A stretch of DNA of 37,929 nt from a bacterium. Lineage in GTDB: Bacteria; B130-G9. Below are positions 16,264 to 23,858 of this stretch, in pieces. Location of the stretch: NCBI GenBank assembly GCA_021160245.1, contig JAGHCW010000188.1, positions 1 to 37,929 of the forward strand, read 5' to 3'. Every line of letters starts with the position of its first letter. Positions within the stretch are counted from its first letter, which is position 1. A model generated the notes under the pieces. It did not search any database and was not told where the DNA came from. It saw nothing but the letters and a program-made list of their open reading frames with translations. Both the position numbers and the translations under genes were made by a program.

Positions 16264-18879
16264 ATGGGAAATCAGAACCGCAGGATGACACTCTCAATAG
16301 TAATCCTCTTATCCGCATTTCTGTTCTCAAGCGCCTCGGCAGCCGGCTCCGACATCAAGGAACTGGATAAAGCTCTTATCGAAGTGATCGAGCAATTTGA
16401 CAAGATCATAGTTCAAGATGGCCCGGAACGCATCAGCTTTCCTTGGGACCCGGGTCAGCACGAGATCGACGTAACCGTTAAACCGCCTGATTTCACATCT
16501 TATTGGACGTTTACGCCAAAGATCGGCGAGAGACCGCGGGTGCGGGATATTGACGGCGCTATCACGAGTAGCATATTCGTCGGCACAAAGCGCGTGGGCA
16601 AGAGATTCGCGGTCGAGAACTGGCGCGTAACCTGGGAGCGTCGAGGCGATGGCTATATCGCCAAATCAAAGGAGATTGTTCAGAGGTTTGACGAGCTCTA
16701 CATCCCGTTCAACAGTGAGAAAGACAAGCTCTTCCCGCAGAAGGTCTATCAGTTTGAGAATATGCAGTTTGAGCACGACCGAATGCAATACACAATCCCG
16801 AAGGGCAAGATGGTCATCGTCGAGGCGGACGGCAAGCCGTTTGCGGCATACATATTTGGCAAGGGTAAGCTCTATTACGATCCGCCGAGGCAGCTTGCCA
16901 AAGACGTTTTGGATTCTGACCGCGAGGCGCAGCAGCTGAGGTTCCATTTGAAGACGGATAAGCTCAAGGGCTCTAAATTCAAGAATGCGGTTATTCTAGG
17001 TCACCCAGTTTGGTTTGGGTCTTTCCTCGGTGAACTTGAGCTGACGGAAGTTTCCGATCCCAAGCTCGAAAAGAGAGCCCACAAGGCTTTTTTTGAGAGG
17101 CTGTTGCCCTCAATGAGGGGCCTAGGCCTGGCATTCGGCGGATCGAAGCGGACGATCTGCCGCTTCCTGACCGATCCCGGTTCATTTTTCATTGATTTTG
17201 ACACTGCAAAGCACGACCTGCTGTGCTACTCATACCAGCCCTCGAGGGTCAGAGAGGTGAGACTATTGGGGCGCTCCAAGAGGCGGCTCTCTGCGAGAAA
17301 ATACAAGTGGTTCAAGATATATTGTGAGTATGACGAGGCGAGGCAGCGGGAGACCATGTCCAGACATCAATTGGAGCGCGAGAGCAAGGACGAGGTCAAG
17401 ACGAACTCGTGGTCTGTGGATGTGAAGTTCGAGAAGGGCATGCTCGACAAGGTCAAAAAGGGCAAGTTCGAGATAGCTTTTGAATACGAGACGCTAAGGC
17501 CAAATGCCAGTACTGCCGAATTCGACTTCTCTACCCTTAAACCGACTGCAGTAACCGACCCTGGCGGCGATGATATCCTGTTCTTCGATATGGGATGGAA
17601 GCTGCTCATCCCGGTGGACCCCGTCGATGCGGCAGCGCGCAGAATGAACGTGCTCCATGCTGAGGGCAGGGAACCTGGCGATATCGACTGGACGCACAGT
17701 TATATGGATGGTTGGCTTCCTGATACCGGCTACTTGGATTGCAAAGCCTTTGAACTGAAGATAACCGTTCCGGAGAAATTCGATGTCGCTTCAGTGGGGA
17801 AACTACTCGAAGAGCGCGTGCAAGACGGATATCGAATGAAACACTGGATTGGGGAACACTGCGTTAGATTCCCCGGATTCATCATAGGGGAGTTCTCACT
17901 TCTTAATTCGTCTGCGACCACGCCCATTCTGGTTTATTCCAAGGACGACAGTCAGGCTAGAAAATACGTCCTCCCGGAGATAGAGAGCAGTTTGCTCTTG
18001 TACAGCAAGCTATTCGGTGAGTACCCCTATTCGAAACTCTCCGTCTGCCCTGTTAATTATGGCCATGGCAGGGGCTTTGCCTCGCTTGTAACGATTACAA
18101 AACGGAGAGCGAGCCTAGGCGATAGGCAGGCGGGGCTTTATTGCCACGAGGTGTCTCATCAGTGGTGGGGCAATATCGTCGGGTGGTTTTCGTCAAATGA
18201 CCAATGGCTCTCCGAGGGTTTCGCCGAGATGTCCACGCTTCTGTATCTTCAGTCCGCACGTGACAACAAATCGGTCAAGAAGAGGCTCAAGGACTGGGGC
18301 TACATGGCGAAAAAACAGGATGAGAAGGGAGCGATTTGGCTTGGTGGGTACCGTCTGCGAGAGGGTTATTTCGATCTCACCTATAGCAAGGGCGCGTACG
18401 TGATGCACATGTTGCGGATGATGCTGGGCGATGATGAGTTTATTCGCATCTTACGGACATTCGTTGACCAATTTCGGTGGAAGCGGGCCACGACGTCCGA
18501 CTTCCAGGACGTCTGCGAGCTCGCGCTCGGCCACGACAGGTTGATTGAGCTCGGCGGCGAGCCAACGCTTTCATGGTTCTTCGAGCAGTGGATATACAGC
18601 AACGGCTACCCTAAATACGAGTATTCTTGGACGAGTAAGGAGGCCGAGGGTGGCACTTGGGAGCTTACCTGCAAGATCAAGCAGGTCGGCGACAAGCTCT
18701 TTAAGATGCCGATACCGATATGGGTCTATGCGGAAGACGACGATCAATACCTGTTGAGAAAACTGGTTTTTGAGAGAGAGCATGAATTCGTCATGTCCGT
18801 CCCCAAAAAGCCGAAGAAGGTCGAGCTCGACCCATTCAACAGCGTTCTCTGCGACGTGAAATCAGTCAGGGCAAGATAG
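16264..18879 (+). CDS. M1-like (gluzincin) metallopeptidase, secreted
   Basis: The start is the ATG at 16264 behind GGGAGGGGAAG, giving 871 residues with a signal peptide (LSIVILLSAFLFSSASA). The zinc site is HEVSHQWWG with His628, Glu629 and His632, followed by Glu651 in WLSEGFAEMS, which is exactly HExxH-x18-E of family M1. The usual substrate-binding GxMEN motif is absent; the matching place reads GRGFASLVTI. The first ~450 residues do not resemble the M1 N-terminal beta domain closely. Together these suggest a divergent periplasmic or exported peptidase, not a cytosolic aminopeptidase N. It stands alone: a kinase remnant lies upstream on the other strand, and a repeat and the GTPase/OmpA locus follow. 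The substrate is unknown. Confidence 0.85.
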   Translation: MGNQNRRMTLSIVILLSAFLFSSASAAGSDIKELDKALIEVIEQFDKIIVQDGPERISFPWDPGQHEIDVTVKPPDFTSYWTFTPKIGERPRVRDIDGAITSSIFVGTKRVGKRFAVENWRVTWERRGDGYIAKSKEIVQRFDELYIPFNSEKDKLFPQKVYQFENMQFEHDRMQYTIPKGKMVIVEADGKPFAAYIFGKGKLYYDPPRQLAKDVLDSDREAQQLRFHLKTDKLKGSKFKNAVILGHPVWFGSFLGELELTEVSDPKLEKRAHKAFFERLLPSMRGLGLAFGGSKRTICRFLTDPGSFFIDFDTAKHDLLCYSYQPSRVREVRLLGRSKRRLSARKYKWFKIYCEYDEARQRETMSRHQLERESKDEVKTNSWSVDVKFEKGMLDKVKKGKFEIAFEYETLRPNASTAEFDFSTLKPTAVTDPGGDDILFFDMGWKLLIPVDPVDAAARRMNVLHAEGREPGDIDWTHSYMDGWLPDTGYLDCKAFELKITVPEKFDVASVGKLLEERVQDGYRMKHWIGEHCVRFPGFIIGEFSLLNSSATTPILVYSKDDSQARKYVLPEIESSLLLYSKLFGEYPYSKLSVCPVNYGHGRGFASLVTITKRRASLGDRQAGLYCHEVSHQWWGNIVGWFSSNDQWLSEGFAEMSTLLYLQSARDNKSVKKRLKDWGYMAKKQDEKGAIWLGGYRLREGYFDLTYSKGAYVMHMLRMMLGDDEFIRILRTFVDQFRWKRATTSDFQDVCELALGHDRLIELGGEPTLSWFFEQWIYSNGYPKYEYSWTSKEAEGGTWELTCKIKQVGDKLFKMPIPIWVYAEDDDQYLLRKLVFEREHEFVMSVPKKPKKVELDPFNSVLCDVKSVRAR

Positions 18880-18918
18880 AGGCGGATTTCTTCATCTGGT
18901 CAGAGGCTGTGTAGGATG

Positions 18919-18970
18919 GTGGCCTGTCTCCGCGCATCTATATATTTGGGCAGACACAAGGCCCGTCCCT
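18919..18970. repeat. dispersed intergenic repeat, copy B
   Basis: This is the second copy of the element at 15276-15328, in the same orientation, 40 bases after the peptidase stop. The shared parts are TGTCTCCGC, ATCTAT/GTCTAT and the exact GGGCAGACACAAGGCC. Its right arm has diverged (CCGTCCC instead of CTGCCC), which weakens the inner hairpin. The two copies flank the kinase remnant and peptidase gene. Confidence 0.65.
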
Positions 18971-19098
18971 ACATGTTGTCCGCTCTGTCGAGACCTGACT
19001 TATTGGACGGCAGGTTGTCATCCTGAATATGAATAGAGATTGAGAGAGAGTCGTTTGCTGCATTGTTTGGGAAGGTATTGGAGAAAGTTGGTGTTCTT

Positions 19099-19442
19099 AT
19101 GAAGAGTTGGATTGATGAGCTATTCTCTCCGGAGAGGCTTCAGACGGATTGGGGGAAGGGGCAGGACAGCCCAGAAGCGCAAGATGACGCCTCGACTCCG
19201 AGTGCGAAAAGGAAGAGCGTGAGGCTTTGTTACAGAGGCTCAGGGCTTTGATTGATGAGCGGTTCGCGGACGGTGCGAGCGCCTGGATGATGATGAAGGA
19301 GCTTGATAGGCTTGTTGCCGCGAATTATTCGGAGGATGAGGAAAGCTCTGATGAGGATAAAGATGCTGTTGATGCTGACATTGATGAGATTCTGATCTGT
19401 ATGGAGGACCTGATCTGCGCTGTGAATCTTGCCGAGAGATAG
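19099..19442 (+). pseudogene. small acidic protein of the GTPase/OmpA locus, frameshifted
   Basis: Two overlapping ORFs in different frames look like halves of one gene. The first starts at ATG 19099 (MKSWIDELFSPERLQTDWG) and closes at 19251. The second frame is open from 19188 and reads EEREALLQRLRALIDERFAD, then MMMKELDRLVAANYSEDEES and an acidic tail ending at 19442. The join must lie between 19188 and 19248. The acidic, Leu-rich second half sits directly upstream of the coiled-coil and OmpA genes in the same direction, so it probably belongs to that operon. A separate short protein starting at TTG 19227 is the alternative. Function is not recognised. Confidence 0.5.
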
Positions 19443-19655
19443 TAATGGCCGCGGGAACGCCTGCCTGAGTTGCAAGCGCGAGTTAGATTTAGCATGACCA
19501 CTCCGGCGTACGCTTCGATGGCTAAGAATCTTCTTGCACAACGCCGCCGGAAGGGTAGAACATCTACAACGGTCTTGATGTGTGAGGCTGGATTCTAGCG
19601 ATAGTACTTATGATAGATATGTCATTTGATGCAAAGGTTGATTGGAGGATTGCAG

Positions 19656-20237
19656 ATGACTGCTGATAAGAAAGCCAAAGCCGTAGAAGAGAGTCCTGAG
19701 AAGGTGCAACCAGAGCATGAGGATGCTGGGGCAAGCGATAGCCTCGACAGCGTTAGGAATATACTCTTTGGGGCACAGCAGAGGGACGCAGAGCGGCGAT
19801 TTGCTCGCCTTGAGAAGAAGGTTAAAAAAGATATTAGCGACCTCAAAGAGGAGATAGGCAAGCGCATGGGCTCGCTAGAGACGCATTTTAGGGGAGAGGT
19901 CGAGTCCCTTTCGTCACTCCTGAAAGCCGACCAGGAGCGCCTCGAAGAACACGCGAACGCATCAACACAGAGGCTCTCCGACATTGAGAAGACTGCCGCC
20001 AAGCACAGCGAATTGGTCAGCAATTCACTACGAGAGATACGGCAACAGATTCTCGATCAATCGAAGACGCTTAGGGACGAGATATTTGAGAAGTGCGAAA
20101 AGATCTCCGCCACACTTGATCGTGAGGCGAAGGACCTTCAGGACGCCAAAGTCGATAGGTCAATGCTCGGAACACTTCTCGCGGAGATGGGAATGAGGCT
20201 TTGTGAAGATAACACGGACGAGCAGAACGAGTCATAA
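19656..20237 (+). CDS. coiled-coil protein of the GTPase/OmpA locus
   Basis: The ATG at 19656 has GGAGG seven bases upstream and gives 193 residues. An acidic, disordered N-terminus is followed by SVRNILFGAQQRDAERRFAR and then about 110 residues of heptad-patterned coiled coil (KKVKKDISDLKEEIGKRM and onward), ending with MLGTLLAEMGMRL. The SVRNILFGAQQRDAERRFAR segment resembles KLQDVIIGAHRAELERLKRL near the start of the next gene. This suggests both proteins share a short docking or assembly motif. It lies 16 bases before the OmpA-domain gene, in one operon. No enzyme domain is visible. A structural or scaffold role beside the small GTPase is inference. Confidence 0.75.
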   Translation: MTADKKAKAVEESPEKVQPEHEDAGASDSLDSVRNILFGAQQRDAERRFARLEKKVKKDISDLKEEIGKRMGSLETHFRGEVESLSSLLKADQERLEEHANASTQRLSDIEKTAAKHSELVSNSLREIRQQILDQSKTLRDEIFEKCEKISATLDREAKDLQDAKVDRSMLGTLLAEMGMRLCEDNTDEQNES

Positions 20238-20253
20238 TCGGAAAATCCCATAG

Positions 20254-22020
20254 ATGAGTGATTCCCAGGCTGAGGCTCGCCAGCAGGGCCCAGTTGAAAG
20301 CGAAGTTTCTTCCGATAAGCGCAAGCTTGAGAAGCTGCAAGATGTGATAATTGGCGCCCATAGAGCGGAGCTCGAGCGGCTGAAGAGGCTGCTAAACGAC
20401 CCCAAACTTCACGCCGAGCAGATTGGTAGAGACCTCCCAGAGGCGGTTATTCTTAGAACGAGCCGAGATGATATGCTCGCAAAGGCGCTGATGCCGACAA
20501 TGGAGGAGGCGCTAAAGGCCTCGGTCAAACGGCAGCCCAAGATTCTAGTTGACACGATTTTTCCGCTAATGGGCCCGGCCATTCGCAAGTCAATCGCCAG
20601 CACATTTCGGGAGATGATGCAATCGCTCAACAAGACACTTGCCCACAGTTTTTCACTGCGCGGGCTGAAGTGGAGGCTGGAGGCGCTTCGGACAGGAAAG
20701 CAATTCGCTGAGATTGTTCTTCTGCATACACTCGAGTATCGCGTTGAGCAGGTGTTCTTGATTCATAAGGACACCGGTCTCCTGCTGCTGCATGTGGCGG
20801 AGGGATCGGCCGCCATCAAGGACAGCGACCTGGTGTCCGGGATGCTGACCGCCATTCGGGACTTCGTGCGGGACTCGTTTGAGGCGAAAGAGGACGACAC
20901 GCTGGAGACTTTGCAGGTTGGTGGGCTGAACGTCTGGATACAGGAGAGTCCGGACATGGTCATGGCGGCAGTCATAAGAGGCGAGGCGCCTCAGCGATTG
21001 CGGACTTCACTGCGCGACACTATCGAGAGCATTCACCTCGAGCTTTCGAGCGAGCTTGCTTCTTGGAATGGCGATACAGCACCGTTTGAGAGGGCCCGGC
21101 CTTATCTTGAGGACTGTCTTGTTGAAGTCTTGGCGGACAGCAAGAAGGGACGGGTATCTCTGATTCCCTTCATCTTGATAGCCGCCATAGTGCTTGGCGC
21201 ATTGGGAACTTGGGTGGGTCTTAACGTCAAAGAGAGCCGCCGCTGGGAGAAGTGTCAGCAGACCCTAAATGCCGAGCCAGGGATTCTCGTCACCTCAATC
21301 GACAAGCGAGCGGGGAAGCATTTCATCTCCGGACTGCGTGACCCTCTGTCGAAAGACCCGATGGCGATTTTGAAGCAGCTCGGTATCTCCGCGGATGAGG
21401 TCGAGATCGAATGGCGACATTATCAGGCGCTCTCGCCGCAGTTTATCCTGAGGCGAGCCAGAGGCCTTTTGAGGCCGCCGGGCAAAGTATCTCTGAGTCT
21501 GGAGAGCGGAACTCTGTACGCCTCAGGTTCCGCGCCTCATAGATGGATCATGCGCGCTCGGAATACTGCGCGGATGATCGCGGGCGTCGATGACTACCAG
21601 GATGGGAAGCTCAAAGACTTAGACCTTATGAAATTGAAGACGGCCAAGCGTCGGGTTGAAAGTACAGTGATCCTGTTCTTGATCGGCACGACTGATTATG
21701 TCCCGGAGCAGTCGGGAACACATGATGCTCTGTATCATAATCTCGCAGAGCTTTACGAGATGGCCCGACTATTCGAGAGGAAAGTCTTTATCCGCATCAT
21801 TGGGCGCACGGACAAGAGCGGACCGGAAAGCTTGAATGCCGAATTGAGTCAGCAGCGCGCAGATCGGGTTCTGTCCGAGCTAGTTCACCGGGGATTTGGC
21901 ACGGCCGGAGAGCTACAAGCGATAGGGGTGGGTTTCTCGCGTCCCCTTCGTGAGGAGACTACTGAGGCCGACAGGCAGTTCAACAGAAGTGTTTCATTCG
22001 AGGTAATCCTGAAAGACTAG
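20254..22020 (+). CDS. OmpA-domain protein of a Rab-like GTPase locus
   Basis: This 588-residue protein has an N-terminal soluble region starting with KLQDVIIGAHRAELERLKRL, followed by SRDDMLAKALMPTMEEALKA and PLMGPAIRKSIA. A domain containing YRVEQVFLIHKDTGLLLLHV comes next. A single transmembrane helix near residue 303 is LIPFILIAAIVLGALGTWVG. A BON-like stretch (PPGKVSLSLESGTLYASGSA) and a C-terminal OmpA/MotB peptidoglycan-binding domain (IRIIGRTDKSGPESLNAELS, QQRADRVLSELV) complete it. I recall proteins of this layout encoded next to Rab-like small GTPases in several bacterial groups. It would link a cytoplasmic GTPase-regulated module to the cell wall. The gene itself appears intact although its downstream partners are broken. 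Topology puts the N-terminus in the cytoplasm. Confidence 0.8.
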   Translation: MSDSQAEARQQGPVESEVSSDKRKLEKLQDVIIGAHRAELERLKRLLNDPKLHAEQIGRDLPEAVILRTSRDDMLAKALMPTMEEALKASVKRQPKILVDTIFPLMGPAIRKSIASTFREMMQSLNKTLAHSFSLRGLKWRLEALRTGKQFAEIVLLHTLEYRVEQVFLIHKDTGLLLLHVAEGSAAIKDSDLVSGMLTAIRDFVRDSFEAKEDDTLETLQVGGLNVWIQESPDMVMAAVIRGEAPQRLRTSLRDTIESIHLELSSELASWNGDTAPFERARPYLEDCLVEVLADSKKGRVSLIPFILIAAIVLGALGTWVGLNVKESRRWEKCQQTLNAEPGILVTSIDKRAGKHFISGLRDPLSKDPMAILKQLGISADEVEIEWRHYQALSPQFILRRARGLLRPPGKVSLSLESGTLYASGSAPHRWIMRARNTARMIAGVDDYQDGKLKDLDLMKLKTAKRRVESTVILFLIGTTDYVPEQSGTHDALYHNLAELYEMARLFERKVFIRIIGRTDKSGPESLNAELSQQRADRVLSELVHRGFGTAGELQAIGVGFSRPLREETTEADRQFNRSVSFEVILKD

Positions 22021-22043
22021 ACCACTGGAGTGGCTAACCCGAG

Positions 22044-22385
22044 ACGATCAAAAAGAAGGTGTGTTTGTTGGGAGCGTTCGCGGTGGGTAAGACGAGTCTA
22101 GCGCGTCGCTTTGTGGAGGGGATATTCTCAGAGGACTATATAACAACAGTCGGTGTGAAGATCGACAAGAAGCAAATCGAGGTCGATGGCGAGGCGATCA
22201 GCCTTATCCCCTTTGTCGTGATTTTCAGCAAATCAGACCTCAAGAACAACTGGGATGTTGAAGAGGCCGATATTGAGGGATTCGAGGCGATAGGTTGGCC
22301 TGTTATCAGATCAAGCGCTAAGACCGGACATGGGATTGAAGAGGCTTTCCGAGTCCTTACGACAAAGATGCTTGAGCATAAATGA
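22044..22385 (+). pseudogene. Rab-like small GTPase, start lost and switch II deleted
   Basis: The frame reads TIKKKVCLLGAFAVGKTSLA, then RRFVEGIFSEDYITTVGVK, a typical P-loop (GAFAVGKT) and switch I region. The expected ATG is replaced by ACG at 22044; the only start left is GTG 22059. After VDGEAISLI the sequence passes straight to PFVVIFSKSDL. The WDxxGE motif, switch II and about 50-60 residues of the GTPase core are therefore missing by an in-frame deletion. The G4 motif reads SKSD in place of NKxD, and G5 is SSAKTG. At about 108-113 residues it is far below the usual ~165. GTP hydrolysis is very unlikely. It stands 23 bases after the OmpA gene and overlaps the next gene as ATGA. Confidence 0.78.
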
Positions 22386-22547
22386 GCGACCTGCCTGTTC
22401 CGGTCATAAATTATATAAACTCTCTCCCAGCTGAAACCCAGAGCGATCGCTCGCCGGCCTATCTTCTCGTTGACAAGGACGGCCGGCTGCTCCATTCAGG
22501 CGGCTCAGTGAAGGTGTACGGCATCGAGACTCTTCAAATGGGCCAGG
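22382..22547 (+). pseudogene. truncated PAS-like signalling protein (N-terminus only)
   Basis: The ATG at 22382 overlaps the GTPase stop (ATGA). The first ~55 residues, MSDLPVPVINYINSL then SPAYLLVDKDGRLLHSGG and YGIETLQMGQ, look like the start of a PAS-type sensor domain, as found in sensor or cyclase proteins next to such GTPases. After about 22547 homology stops, and the following bases belong in another frame to a beta-helix protein. The track ORF runs on to 22657 but its last ~35 residues are out-of-frame translation of that beta-helix DNA. This is the 5' stump of a gene cut by a rearrangement. Confidence 0.6.
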
Positions 22548-22566
22548 CGATGATGAACTCGACTTT

Positions 22567-23003
22567 TCGCCGGCGATCGAGAACACCGCGATCACAGGCA
22601 ACTCGACTAGTCGTAGGGGCGGCGGGATTTACCTTTACTACGATGCGCCCACGTTGAGACACTGCATCATCACGAACAACAGCGCAAGATATGGGGCTAG
22701 TATCTACATCAGGTACTCCTCGCCAGAGATCACAGACTCAACAATCGCGGAGAACAGCGACTCCGTCTGTGGCGGCGGGATATGCGGTATATACCGCTAC
22801 CGGAGCTCGCCGATAATCTCTAACAACACAATAGCCCACAATTCTGCCAGCCGGCGAGGAGGGGGAATGTACTGTGGTTACGGGAGCTCTCCGACCGTTT
22901 TCGACTCGATTCTCTGGGGTGATTTACCACAGGATGTTTATTTGTACCGTGTAACACGGGAATAGTGGATATGGGCTACCATTACCCGATTTTGGAGCGC
23001 TGA
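22567..23003 (+). pseudogene. fragment of a right-handed beta-helix repeat protein
   Basis: In one frame from 22567 the DNA encodes tandem beta-helix rungs: SPAIENTAITGNSTSRRGGG, APTLRHCIITNNSA, SSPEITDSTIAENSDS, SSPIISNNTIAHNSASRRGG and SSPTVFDSILWGD. That frame stops at 22965. A second frame, from 22953 to the stop at 23003, gives NTGIVDMGYHYPILER, the usual C-terminal end of these proteins. The end is therefore also joined after a small deletion or frameshift. There is no start and no secretion signal, so this is a 3' remnant of a larger surface or secreted protein, brought next to the PAS stump by recombination. Confidence 0.7.
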
Positions 23004-23083
23004 TAGTAACAGCAAACTAATCTGGTGGGTCGGGGGGCGCGCAGCGACTCGGGCTTCTGGTTCTTCATTGCCGGGAAGGGGCT

Positions 23084-23166
23084 CGGAGGGGGTAGGATTC
23101 GAACCCACGGACCTTTCGGTCTGCGGTTTTCAAGACCGCCGCCTTCGACCTCTCGGCCACCCCTCC
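23084..23166 (-). tRNA. tRNA-Ser (anticodon TGA)
   Basis: The minus strand folds as a class II tRNA. It has acceptor stem GGAGGGG/CCCCTCC with discriminator G, anticodon arm CGGTCTTGAAAACCG with anticodon TGA (serine UCA), a long variable stem GACC-GAAA-GGTC and T-arm GTGGGTTCGAATCCTAC. The 3' CCA is not encoded (AGC follows). Total length is 83 bases with the discriminator. Confidence 0.95.
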
Positions 23167-23185
23167 AGAGTACATTTCGGTTTAT

Positions 23186-23213
23186 AGTATAGCCCTTTCG
23201 CGGAGATATACAA
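23186..23213 (-). promoter_or_regulatory. sigma70-type promoter for tRNA-Ser
   Basis: On the minus strand TTGTAT and TATACT are separated by 16 bases, ending about 20 bases before the tRNA 5' end. Position and hexamers fit a housekeeping promoter. Confidence 0.5.
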
Positions 23214-23245
23214 TGCGCACTCGGAAATGATCAAGAGATTTGTAG

Positions 23246-23274
23246 TTGCATTTTAATGAGGAAGGAGTTATATT
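23246..23274 (+). promoter_or_regulatory. sigma70-type promoter for lipoprotein gene
   Basis: TTGCAT, a 17-base spacer and TATATT stand about 95 bases ahead of the lipoprotein ATG at 23370, in an AT-rich stretch between it and the divergent tRNA-Ser. Confidence 0.5.
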
Positions 23275-23369
23275 TATTGTAGAATAGTTGAAACAGAATG
23301 GCTAGCATCAACGGTTGTTCCTTTGTTAGGCAAGGCATGCGGCAGCTGCGCTCTGAAAGGAGGAGTGTG

Positions 23370-23819
23370 ATGTTAAGCGGTTTTAAGTTCCAGGCCTTAT
23401 TTGTGCTGCTGGCCTGTATCACCATGCTTGGGTGCTCGGGAGAGCCGTTTGTGACACCTGAAACCACGGTGGCAGAGTACGTCGAGGCATACAACGACGG
23501 TGACACAAAGTCGATGGCGGTATGCGGCAATGATGTTGATGTGCGCAAGATATTCGTCAAGTCCGAGGAGAATCTGCTGGGCGAGCGGATACTGATTCCG
23601 ATTAAGGACATCAAGTTCGAGGTCATTAGCGTGAATCAGAGGCCCCGCACGACTTTAGCAAACCAGTTCTTGACGGAGGATGCCTGGGTCGAGGCGGAAT
23701 TCACATCAGCTGACGACAGCGATTTCCGCAGAATAACGACCATCAGGCTTGTCAATAGGACGCATAGCTACTACATCGAGGCCCCTCATTGGCAGATTGT
23801 CCCCTTGAAGGGCGATTGA
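23370..23819 (+). CDS. small lipoprotein, unknown function
   Basis: The ATG at 23370 follows a strong AAGGAGGAG and gives 149 residues; the longer track start is upstream of this site. The N-terminus MLSGFKFQALFVLLACITML leads to the lipobox MLGC, with Cys at residue 22. The mature part, beginning TTVAEYVEAYNDGDTKSMA, resembles the SnoaL/NTF2-like pattern of small secreted proteins (a 'work through a pocket' cone fold), but without catalytic residues I can name. It is followed by the recombinase gene after about 40 bases and has its own promoter-like sequence. Confidence 0.75.
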   Translation: MLSGFKFQALFVLLACITMLGCSGEPFVTPETTVAEYVEAYNDGDTKSMAVCGNDVDVRKIFVKSEENLLGERILIPIKDIKFEVISVNQRPRTTLANQFLTEDAWVEAEFTSADDSDFRRITTIRLVNRTHSYYIEAPHWQIVPLKGD

Positions 23820-23858
23820 TGTCCGGTCTCTCAGAAGTCCTTCGCCCGGCCTGAGATT

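Noticed and set aside
22548-22657. C-terminal part of the 91-aa ORF 22382-22657
   Set aside because: It is an out-of-frame reading of beta-helix repeat DNA; the helix repeats are clear in another frame.
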